A DNA stretch of 64,000 bases from Pseudoduganella violacea (lineage in GTDB: Bacteria > Pseudomonadota > Gammaproteobacteria > Burkholderiales > Burkholderiaceae_D): NCBI RefSeq assembly GCF_014191875.1, contig NZ_JACHXD010000002.1:434001-498000 (forward strand). Reading direction: 5' to 3'. Numbering within the stretch: the stretch's first letter is position 1; each line of letters starts with the position of its first letter. Both the position numbers and the translations under genes were made by a program. Shown in pieces: positions 46,319-53,518 of the stretch. The notes below the pieces were generated by a model that worked only from the letters and a program-made list of their open reading frames with translations, searched no databases and was not told the origin of the DNA.

Positions 46319-46771
46319 ATGGCATACGAGAACACCCCATGCAAATTTGTGGCCGTGGTCAATCGCAAGCACCCGCTGCCGGTGCTGATGAATGCCCTGG
46401 CCCATGCTTCGAACGGCTTGACGGCCAAGACCGCCGGCCGCGACAAGCTGCTCGACTACCCGAACCCAGCCAGCGGCTTCGCGGCCAAGATCAGCGAATA
46501 CCCGTTCATCATTCTCGAAGCCAAGAACGGCAACCAAATCCGCAACCTGCTGCCGCAGGTGATGGCCGACGACAGCCTGGACTACAACGTGTTCACCACC
46601 TCGATGATCGGCGCCTCGGCCGCGCTGCAAATCGAGGCGACACAGGCGGCCGGCGGCGAGCAGCTCGATTTCGTGGTGCTGCTCATGTTCGGCGAGCGCG
46701 ACAAGGTCGAACCGTTGGCCAAGAAATTCTCGCTGCTCAAAGCCGCGCCACCCCAACCGGAAACGCCATGA
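46319..46771 (+). CDS. DUF2000 family protein
   Basis: The 150-aa protein matches DUF2000 by length and sequence (CKFVAVVNRKHPLPVLMNAL; ISEYPFIILEAKNGNQIRNL; FVVLLMFGERDKVEPL). The family has a fold related to peptidyl-tRNA hydrolase 2, and no agreed function. AAAGGAT is four bases before the ATG. Its stop overlaps the next start (ATGA). Confidence 0.85.
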   Translation: MAYENTPCKFVAVVNRKHPLPVLMNALAHASNGLTAKTAGRDKLLDYPNPASGFAAKISEYPFIILEAKNGNQIRNLLPQVMADDSLDYNVFTTSMIGASAALQIEATQAAGGEQLDFVVLLMFGERDKVEPLAKKFSLLKAAPPQPETP

Positions 46772-47193
46772 TCCAGATCGAACAAATCTATGAAGCCTAT
46801 AAGGCCCAGTTGGGCGCCCAGGCCTGGCCCGAGTACACCGTGCCCGGCGGCAAAAGCGCGGTCAGCCCGGACGGCTTGCGCTGCCTGGTCTTGACCGATG
46901 GCCGCTATCCCGCCGCCGCCGAGGGTTACCACGTCAACGACACCATTACCGAAACCGAAGAAGTGCTGTGGGGGGCCGCCGTGGTCGAACTGGTCGAGCC
47001 CTTCGAGCTGTTCACGCTGCAGGCCGGCGAGCGCGCGGTGCTGGCGCCGGGCCGGCCGTATTCGGTCAGCGGCAAATGCTGCAGCCTGATTCATATGGAC
47101 CGCCGCTGGGACAGCCAGCAAAAGCGCTATGTCAGCGTCAGCCCGGAACGGGCCGAAGTGGTGCGCGCCCTGCTCGCGGCGCTGCCCGGCTGA
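46768..47193 (+). CDS. Small beta-rich protein, possibly cupin-like
   Basis: Not firmly recognised. The 141-aa protein begins MIQIEQIYEAYKAQLG and has a predicted run of beta strands (VLWGAAVVELVEPFELFTLQ, AGERAVLAPGRPYSVSG) with the Gly/Pro turns of a double-stranded beta helix. A metal-binding His set is not evident. It is translationally coupled to the DUF2000 gene by a four-base overlap, so the two proteins may act together. Confidence 0.6.
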   Translation: MIQIEQIYEAYKAQLGAQAWPEYTVPGGKSAVSPDGLRCLVLTDGRYPAAAEGYHVNDTITETEEVLWGAAVVELVEPFELFTLQAGERAVLAPGRPYSVSGKCCSLIHMDRRWDSQQKRYVSVSPERAEVVRALLAALPG

Positions 47194-47249
47194 ACCGGTA
47201 TCCGCCCGCGCGCCACGGCCGCGTTTTTCCTCCAACTTTTTCCGCTCCC

Positions 47250-48716
47250 ATGCCTTCCGACTCCCCTCGCAACTTCCACGCCATCCGCCAGGAAATCCGC
47301 GCCCTGTGGCAATTGGCCTGGCCGATTCTCATTGCCCAGCTGGCCGCCGCCGGCATGGGCGCCTCCGACGTCGCCATGACCGGCCACGTCAATCCGGCCG
47401 AACTGGCCGCGGTCGCCCTCGGCGCCTCGCTGTGGATCGTTGTCTTCGGCACCCTGGTCGGCCTGATGATGCCGGTCAACGCCCTGGTGGCGCACCAGTA
47501 CGGCGCCGGCGCCCTCGACCAGATTCCGCGGGTGGTGCGGCAAGCGCTGTGGATGGCGCTGGGCATCGGTCTGCTGGCCGTGGCCGTGGTCAATCTGGCC
47601 ACCGCCGCCTTCTACCATATCGGCTTGCCCGATGACGTGGCCGCCCACGCCGCGCGCTTCGTGCAGGTGATCAGTCTCGGCCTGCCGGCGCTGACCGCTT
47701 ACCGCACGCTGTACGGCTATAGCGCCAGCATCAACCAGACCAAGCCGATGATGATCATCGCGCTCGGCGCCCTGGCCCACAATATCGTCGTCAACTGGCT
47801 GCTGGTGTATGGCCATTGGGGCTTGCCGCGGCTGGGCGCCATCGGCTGCGCCATCGGCACGGCCAGCGGCCTGTGGCTGATGCTGGGCGGCATGCTGTGG
47901 TGGTTGCGGCACGCGCCGGCCTACCGCGCCAGCTACCCGCTGTCGCACTGGGAAGGACCGGACTGGACGGAAATCCGCGCCATGCTCAAGCTGGGCGTGC
48001 CCATGGGCGTGACCTATTTCGCCGAAATGAGCGCGTTTTCCGCCGTCTGCCTGTTGGTGGCACGCTTCGGCGTTGATGCGGTGGCGGCCAACCAGATCAC
48101 CTTCAACTTCACCTCCCTCATGTATGTCGTGCCGTTCAGCTTCGGCGTCGCCATGGTGACGCGCGTCGGCCACGCGCTGGGCGAGGGCAATCCGCGCCGC
48201 GCCCGCTTCGTCTCGCTGACCGGGGTCGGCGTGTCGGTCGGCTTCGCCCTGCTGTCGGCCGCGCTGATGGCCTTGTTCCGCCATGAGATCGCGGCAGCCT
48301 ATGTGGCCGATCCCCGGGTGATCGACATGACGGCCGCCCTGCTGCTGCTGGGCGCATTCTTCCAGCTCTCCGACGCGACCCAGGTTGCGGCCTCGTGGGC
48401 GCTGCGCGGCTACAAGGTCAGCCAGCTGCCGATGATCATCCACCTGACCTCGTTCTGGGGCGTGGCCCTGCCCCTGGGCTGCCTGCTGGGCCTGGGCTGG
48501 CTGCCAGCCTGGTTCCCCTGGCAGCCACAGCCGCTGGCGGCGACCGGCTTCTGGATCGGCCTGGCCGCGGGGCTGACGGTGGCGGCCGTGCTGCTGATCG
48601 TCCTGCTGCAGCGCCTGACCCTGCGCCGCATAGCCGAGGCCGAGGCCAAGACCGGGGGCGTGCCGCTACCGGCGGAGCGGACGGCACGGGCCGAAGCCAC
48701 GCTGGAACAAACCTGA
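47250..48716 (+). CDS. MATE family efflux transporter (NorM-like)
   Basis: The 488-aa protein has about 12 TM helices and MATE features (LAWPILIAQLAAAGMGASDVA near the N-terminus; MPVNALVAHQYGAG; SFGVAMVTRVGHALGEGN in the second half). It exports cationic or polar organic compounds using Na+ or H+. It lies in the middle of the cluster, 56 bases after the beta-rich protein and 22 bases before the PLP enzyme, so it may export the product. It could also be a passenger multidrug pump. Confidence 0.92.
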   Translation: MPSDSPRNFHAIRQEIRALWQLAWPILIAQLAAAGMGASDVAMTGHVNPAELAAVALGASLWIVVFGTLVGLMMPVNALVAHQYGAGALDQIPRVVRQALWMALGIGLLAVAVVNLATAAFYHIGLPDDVAAHAARFVQVISLGLPALTAYRTLYGYSASINQTKPMMIIALGALAHNIVVNWLLVYGHWGLPRLGAIGCAIGTASGLWLMLGGMLWWLRHAPAYRASYPLSHWEGPDWTEIRAMLKLGVPMGVTYFAEMSAFSAVCLLVARFGVDAVAANQITFNFTSLMYVVPFSFGVAMVTRVGHALGEGNPRRARFVSLTGVGVSVGFALLSAALMALFRHEIAAAYVADPRVIDMTAALLLLGAFFQLSDATQVAASWALRGYKVSQLPMIIHLTSFWGVALPLGCLLGLGWLPAWFPWQPQPLAATGFWIGLAAGLTVAAVLLIVLLQRLTLRRIAEAEAKTGGVPLPAERTARAEATLEQT

Positions 48717-48738
48717 CCGCCACTCACGGAGACCTGCC

Positions 48739-49962
48739 ATGGATGTGCTGCACAGCAGTGGACGCAATGCGTATCGCAACAATAGCAAGATGATCGAGGT
48801 CGGCAACCGCTTCTGGTCCGATTCGGCGGCGCACGGCCTGATGGGCATCGTGGCCAACCGCCGCGGCGACAACCGCCTGCTCAGCGAGGACGGCCACGCC
48901 TTCATCAATTTCGGCTGCTGCTCCTATCTGGACCTCGACTGCCATCCGGCCATCCTCGCCGGCGCCCATGCCGCCCTGGACCGCTATGGCGCGCTCGATC
49001 ACTGCACCTCGCGCGTGCGCGTCCAATTGCCGGCGCTACTGGAACTCGAAGCGGCGCTGGGCGAACTGTTCCAGGCGCCCATCGTCACCGCCATTTCCGC
49101 CTCGGCCGCCACCACCGGCTTGCTGCCCTTGCTGGCCTCGGGCCATCTGACGCAAGGCCAGCGGCCACTCATGGTGTTCGACAAGCACGCCCACTTCGGC
49201 ATGAATCTGATGAAGCCGGTTTGCGCCGATGAAACCGAGGTGCTCACCTGCCCGCACAACGACCTGAATTTCATCGAGGACGCCTGCAAGCGGCATGCCA
49301 AAGTCGCCTACGTGGCCGACGGCACGTACAGCATGGGCGGCCATGCGCCCTTGCGCGAGCTGTTGGACCTGCAGCAGCGCTACGGTCTGTTCCTGTACTT
49401 CGACGACTCGCACGGACTCAGCATTTACGGCGAGCAGGGCCAGGGCTTTGTGCGCTCGCAGATGCCGGAGCTGAACGCCGATACCATCATCCTGACCACC
49501 CTCAACAAGGCTTTCGGCACCAGCGGCGCCGCCATCATGTTCGGCCCGCGCGGCGATGCCGCCGCCCAGCTGCTGGCGCGTTTCGGCGGGCCGCTGACCT
49601 GGTCGCAGCCGATGAACACGGCCGCCATCGGCGCTTCGCTGGCCTCCGCCGCCCTGCACCGCACGCCCGAGCTGCAGCAGCGCCAGGCCGCCCTGCTCCG
49701 CAATATCGCGCTGTTCGACGCCCAGGTGCAGACCGAACAGCGCGGCAACCGCTTCCCGATCAAGCTCGTCACCGTTGCCAACGACCGCGTGGCGCGCTGC
49801 GCCCAAGCCCTGTACGCGGCGGGCTTTTACGTGCCGCCGGTGTTCTTCCCCATCGTGGCGCGGGAGGCGGCCGGCCTGCGCGTCATGCTGCACGCCAACA
49901 ATACGCCGGAAGAGATTCTGCGCCTGACGGCCGCCATCCACGCTTGCCTGCAGGAGGAGTGA
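48739..49962 (+). CDS. PLP-dependent alpha-oxoamine synthase family enzyme
   Basis: The 407-aa fold-type I enzyme resembles 8-amino-7-oxononanoate synthase and 2-amino-3-ketobutyrate ligase. It has the INFGCCSYLDLDCHP entry motif, DDSHGLSIYG for PLP ring contacts, and the Schiff-base Lys in LTTLNKAFGTSGA (about Lys257). The family condenses an amino acid with an acyl-CoA and loses CO2, giving an alpha-aminoketone. It is not bioF, because no other biotin genes adjoin. GGAGAC lies eight bases before the ATG, and the CitE-type gene follows two bases after the stop. Confidence 0.87.
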   Translation: MDVLHSSGRNAYRNNSKMIEVGNRFWSDSAAHGLMGIVANRRGDNRLLSEDGHAFINFGCCSYLDLDCHPAILAGAHAALDRYGALDHCTSRVRVQLPALLELEAALGELFQAPIVTAISASAATTGLLPLLASGHLTQGQRPLMVFDKHAHFGMNLMKPVCADETEVLTCPHNDLNFIEDACKRHAKVAYVADGTYSMGGHAPLRELLDLQQRYGLFLYFDDSHGLSIYGEQGQGFVRSQMPELNADTIILTTLNKAFGTSGAAIMFGPRGDAAAQLLARFGGPLTWSQPMNTAAIGASLASAALHRTPELQQRQAALLRNIALFDAQVQTEQRGNRFPIKLVTVANDRVARCAQALYAAGFYVPPVFFPIVAREAAGLRVMLHANNTPEEILRLTAAIHACLQEE

Positions 49963-49964
49963 GC

Positions 49965-50858
49965 ATGCACCGCCCTCTCGACCGGACGCCCGCCGCCCCG
50001 CCGCGCGCCGTCATGTTCCTGTCCGCCCTGAAGGCCGAGCATTTCGACAAGGTCAAGCGCTCCGGCGCGGACATTTGCCTGATCGATCTGGAAGACGCCG
50101 TCCCTTGCGCGCACAAGGCGCTGGCGCGCGCGCGCTGCCTGGAGGCGCTGCAGCTGCATGGCGCCAGCTGCCGCTTCGCGGTCCGCATCAACGAGCTGCG
50201 CAGCCGCGAATTCTTAAGCGATATGCAAGCCCTGCTCGATTGCGCCATGACGCCGCATATGGTGCTGCTGCCGATGGTCGAAACGGCGGCGGAAATCGAC
50301 ATCGTGCGCGCCCTGTTCGGCGCGCAGGACAAGTTTCCGCTGCTGTTCGCCCTGATCGAAACCCTCAACGGCCTGCACCAGGTCGATGCCATCGCCGCCC
50401 GCGCCGACGGCCTGCTGTTCGGCGCGGCCGATTTCGCCGCCTTGCTGGGCACCGACATCAGCTGGGAAAACATGCTGCATGCCCGGCAACAAATCGGCCT
50501 CGCCGCCGCCCGCCATGGCATCGTGGCCATCGACACGCCCTGCTTCGACCTGGCCGGCCCGGAGTTGCTGCAGCGCGAATGCCGCGGCGCCCGCGCTCTG
50601 GGCTTTCACGGCAAGGCGGCGGTCCATCCGCAGCAGGTGGAAATCATCCGCGCCCTGTTCACGCCCAGCCAGGAAGAGCAGGCGCGGGCGCGCGCCATCG
50701 TGGCGGCCGACGCGCTCCATGGCGGCGCGATCGCGACGGTCGACGGGCAGATGATCGGCCCGCCCTTCGTCAAGCGGGCCAAGCGTCTGCTGCGCGAACT
50801 GGGGCCGCTGGAGGAGGCCGCCGGCGCTGCGGATCCGGCGGCGTTCGCTCAGGAATAG
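49965..50858 (+). CDS. CitE-type HpcH/HpaI aldolase/citrate lyase family protein
   Basis: The 297-aa protein follows the CitE/malyl-CoA lyase pattern: ICLIDLEDAVP, FAVRIN, LLPMVETAAE, FALIETLNGL, LLFGAADFAALLGTD and FHGKAAVHPQQVEIIRALF. Mg-binding Glu and Asp are in place. The family makes or cleaves hydroxyacyl-CoA thioesters by aldol chemistry. It begins two bases after the PLP enzyme with GGAGGAG as ribosome site, so the two are a tight pair. It could make the acyl-CoA used by the PLP enzyme. Its 3' end overlaps a convergent small gene by ten bases. Confidence 0.88.
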   Translation: MHRPLDRTPAAPPRAVMFLSALKAEHFDKVKRSGADICLIDLEDAVPCAHKALARARCLEALQLHGASCRFAVRINELRSREFLSDMQALLDCAMTPHMVLLPMVETAAEIDIVRALFGAQDKFPLLFALIETLNGLHQVDAIAARADGLLFGAADFAALLGTDISWENMLHARQQIGLAAARHGIVAIDTPCFDLAGPELLQRECRGARALGFHGKAAVHPQQVEIIRALFTPSQEEQARARAIVAADALHGGAIATVDGQMIGPPFVKRAKRLLRELGPLEEAAGAADPAAFAQE

Positions 50859-50977
50859 AACGCTTCGCTGGCGAAGGTGATCAGGCCGATCAGGCCGACC
50901 ACCAGCAGCAGCACGATGAGCAGGCGGCCAAACTTGGGATTGCCGTCATCGCCGGCGGAGTTGCGGTGATCAGTCAT
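50849..50977 (-). CDS. Small single-TM membrane peptide (42 aa)
   Basis: The peptide reads MTDHRNSAGDDGNPKFGRLL followed by a hydrophobic helix (IVLLLVVGLIGLITFA) and ends ASEAFYS. A polar, acidic N-terminus and a single TM near the C-terminus are clear. Its ATG overlaps the stop of the upstream oxidoreductase (ATGA), so translation is coupled. No family is recognised. Confidence 0.65.
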   Translation of the reverse strand: MTDHRNSAGDDGNPKFGRLLIVLLLVVGLIGLITFASEAFYS

Positions 50978-51957
50978 GAGGCGTGGGGTAAGAGGATGGA
51001 AGAACCGCTGGTCTGGCGCGACTCCAGGTCGCGGTGCGCCTGCGCCGCGTCGGCCAGATTATAGCGCTGATTGATGGCGATCTTGACCTCGCCGCTGCCC
51101 ACCACGCCGAACAGGGCGCGCGCGGCCGCCTCCAGCGCCGCGCGCTCGGCCACATAGTGCCACAGCGTGGGCCGGGTCACGAACAGCGAGCCGCGCGCGG
51201 CCAGCTCCAGCAGCGAGAACGGCGGCACCGGCCCCGAGGAATTGCCGAAACTGACCAGCATGCCCAGCGGCGCCAGGCAATCCAGCGAAGCGAGGAAGGT
51301 ATCCTTGCCGACCGAGTCGTACACCACCGACACGCCGCGCCCGTCCGTCAGCTCGCGCACGCGCTCGGCCACCGGCTCCCGGTTGTAGTTGATGACATGG
51401 GCCGCGCCATTCTCGATGGCCAGCGCCGCCTTTTCTTCGGAACCGACAGTGCCGATCAGCGTCACGCCCAGCACGCGCGCCCACTGGCAGGCGATCAGGC
51501 CGACCCCGCCCGCCGCCGCATGGAAGAGCACCGTGTCGCCGGCCTTCAGCTGGACCGTGCGGTGCATCAGATAGTGCACCGTCAAGCCCTGCAGCATCAT
51601 GGCCGCCGCCGTGTCGAAGCCGATTTTTTCCGGCAGCGCCAGCAGCAGCGCGGCCGGCAGATTGCGCAACTGGGCATAAGCGCCAATCGGATGGCCGGCA
51701 TACGCGACGCGGTCGCCCACTTTCAGCGTCGTCACGCCCTCGCCCACGGCCACGACCACGCCGGCGCCCTCCAGGCCCAGGCCGCCCGGCAGCGGTTGCG
51801 GGTACAAGCCGGTGCGGAAATAGACGTCGATGAAATTGACGCCGATCGCTTCCTGCCGTATCTGCACTTCGCCGGCCGCGGGCGGGCCGACCTCGACCTC
51901 CAGATACTCCATCACTTCCGGACCGCCGGTCCGGGACATGCGTATCGCCTTGCTCAT
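50974..51957 (-). CDS. Quinone oxidoreductase (MDR/zeta-crystallin family)
   Basis: The 327-aa NADPH:quinone reductase-like protein has a GroES-like N-terminal domain (IGVNFIDVYFRTGLYP; LGLEGAGVVVAVGEG) and a Rossmann domain with HAAAGGVGLIACQWA, the NADPH motif of QOR. The zinc ligands of alcohol dehydrogenases are absent, as expected. It reduces quinones or enones by single-electron or hydride transfer. AAGGAGG lies five bases upstream of the ATG at 51957. It shares its stop with the start of the 42-aa peptide and follows mgsA by 24 bases. Confidence 0.92.
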   Translation of the reverse strand: MSKAIRMSRTGGPEVMEYLEVEVGPPAAGEVQIRQEAIGVNFIDVYFRTGLYPQPLPGGLGLEGAGVVVAVGEGVTTLKVGDRVAYAGHPIGAYAQLRNLPAALLLALPEKIGFDTAAAMMLQGLTVHYLMHRTVQLKAGDTVLFHAAAGGVGLIACQWARVLGVTLIGTVGSEEKAALAIENGAAHVINYNREPVAERVRELTDGRGVSVVYDSVGKDTFLASLDCLAPLGMLVSFGNSSGPVPPFSLLELAARGSLFVTRPTLWHYVAERAALEAAARALFGVVGSGEVKIAINQRYNLADAAQAHRDLESRQTSGSSILLPHAS

Positions 51958-51981
51958 CAAACCTCCTTGCGGTTGGGATTG

Positions 51982-52374
51982 TTAAAGCACGCCGCCGGTC
52001 TGGCGCTCGCGCAAATGCGACAGCAGCATATGGCCGCTGGCCGGATTGGTGGCGCACGCCACATTATGGACGTCGCAGGCGCGCACCAGGGCATTAATAT
52101 CCGGTTCGTGCGGCTGCGGCGTCATCGGGTCGCGCAGGAAGATCACGGCGTCGATCTGGCCCTCGACCAGCATGGCGCCGATCTGCAAGTCGCCGCCGAA
52201 GGGGCCGGAATGCTTGCGCTCCACCGTCAGGCCCAGCTCATTGACCAGGCGGCCGCCCGTGGTGCCGGTGGCGCACAGGGTGCACCCGCGCAAAAACTCC
52301 ACATACTGGCCGGCCAGGGCGATCATCTCGTCTTTTTTCTTGTCGTGGGCAATCAGGGCAATGCGCGCTTTCAT
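51982..52374 (-). CDS. mgsA: Methylglyoxal synthase
   Basis: The 130-aa enzyme converts dihydroxyacetone phosphate to methylglyoxal and phosphate. It shows [15 protein letters not shown], the phosphate-binding [23 protein letters not shown] with the catalytic Asp region, and [15 protein letters not shown]. Length matches the family. Start [11 protein letters not shown] at 52374; an upstream in-frame ATG at 52386 is less likely. It lies between the DMT permease and the quinone reductase on the same strand, and a reductase next door may help with reactive carbonyls (inference). Confidence 0.95.
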   Translation of the reverse strand: MKARIALIAHDKKKDEMIALAGQYVEFLRGCTLCATGTTGGRLVNELGLTVERKHSGPFGGDLQIGAMLVEGQIDAVIFLRDPMTPQPHEPDINALVRACDVHNVACATNPASGHMLLSHLRERQTGGVL

Positions 52375-52399
52375 ATCGGCTTCCATTCAGGGTTGAGGT

Positions 52400-53323
52400 T
52401 CAGTGCTTCACTTTCGACAACAGATAAATGCCCGCCAGCACCAGGGCCGTGCCCGCCAACTGCCAGCCGGTGACGGCCTCGCCCAGGATCAGGGCGCCGA
52501 GAAACAGCGTGGACACCGGCCCGATCATACCGGCTTGCGAGGCGGCGCTGGCGCCGATGCGTTGCACCGCCACCATGGTCATGAACACCGGCATCACGGT
52601 GCACAGCAAGCCATTCACCAGCGACAAGCCATATACCGGCAGCGGCTGCAGCAACAGCGACGCCGGGCGCAGCAGGAAAAACTGGGCGATGCAGGCCGCG
52701 CTCGACACGCACATCGCATACGACACCAGGCGCAGCGAACCCAGGCGTTTGACCATCTCGCCCGAGGCCAGCAGGTACACGGCATAGCTGGTGGCCGAAC
52801 CGAGCACCAGGGTCGAACCCAGCGCCACATGGCTGCCGCCATCCTTCAAATCATGCAGGAAGACCAGCACGATGCCGCCATAGGAAGCAAGCAGCGCCAG
52901 CCACTGCTTGCGGCTGATGTGCTGCTGGAGCCAGGTGGCCGAGATCAGCAGGACGAAGGTCGGGGTCAGAAAGAGGATCAGCCGTTCCAGGCCAACCGAA
53001 ATGTACTGCAGGCCGAGGAAATCGAGAAAGCTAGACAGGTAATAGCCGATCAGGCCCAGGCCCAGCAAGCGCCAGCGGTCGCCCGTGCTGAGGGGCGGCG
53101 CCGTGCGCATCTGCCACAGCGCGATGGCGGCGAAAACGGGCAGCGAAAACAGCATGCGGAACGCGATCAGCGTCACCGCATCGATGTGATAGCGGTACAG
53201 CAGCTTGGCCACCACCGCCTTGGTCGAAAACAAAACGGCCCCGCCGATAGCGATGGCCAGTCCGCCCAGATAGGCGGTACGCGCGCCGCCGCTGGCGGCC
53301 GGGTCCGGCAAATTCTTCATCAT
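52400..53323 (-). CDS. EamA/DMT family permease
   Basis: The 307-aa protein has ten predicted TM helices in two EamA halves (GGLAIAIGGAVLFSTKAVVAK in the first; VSTLFLGALILGEAVTGWQL in the second). DMT permeases export or exchange metabolites. The ATG at 53323 has no strong ribosome site; the frame is open upstream through the palindromic repeats but that extension is not credible protein. It is the first gene of a minus-strand string with mgsA and the quinone reductase. Confidence 0.88.
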   Translation of the reverse strand: MMKNLPDPAASGGARTAYLGGLAIAIGGAVLFSTKAVVAKLLYRYHIDAVTLIAFRMLFSLPVFAAIALWQMRTAPPLSTGDRWRLLGLGLIGYYLSSFLDFLGLQYISVGLERLILFLTPTFVLLISATWLQQHISRKQWLALLASYGGIVLVFLHDLKDGGSHVALGSTLVLGSATSYAVYLLASGEMVKRLGSLRLVSYAMCVSSAACIAQFFLLRPASLLLQPLPVYGLSLVNGLLCTVMPVFMTMVAVQRIGASAASQAGMIGPVSTLFLGALILGEAVTGWQLAGTALVLAGIYLLSKVKH

Positions 53324-53380
53324 GCCAGGATTGTAAAGGCAAACGCCAGCGCCTGCCGGCCAGCCCCATCCGCCGCCGCC

Positions 53381-53510
53381 TTTGATCTCGCGCAAACAAT
53401 GTCCCACCCTGGTGTCAGGCACTGGAATCGGACATTCTTTGATCTTGCGCAAACAATGTCCCACCCTGGTGCCTGACACCAGGGTGGGACATTTGCTGAT
53501 CTAGATCAAA
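53381..53510. repeat. Dispersed palindromic repeat (CTGGTGCCTGACACCAG family), copy 2, partly duplicated
   Basis: Two direct copies of a unit starting TTTGATCT[CT]GCGCAAACAA lie at 53381 and 53438. The second contains a perfect palindrome: 17-bp arms at 53455-53471 and 53477-53493 around CCTGA. The first copy is truncated after GGTGTCAGGCA. The core and outer GATCAAA match the element at 3965-4039. It separates two minus-strand genes. Confidence 0.88.
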
Positions 53511-53518
53511 GGAAGGGC

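Noticed and set aside
48739..49962. PLP enzyme called as bioF
   Set aside because: No other biotin genes adjoin and the surrounding genes point to secondary metabolism; the family call is safe, the bioF call is not.
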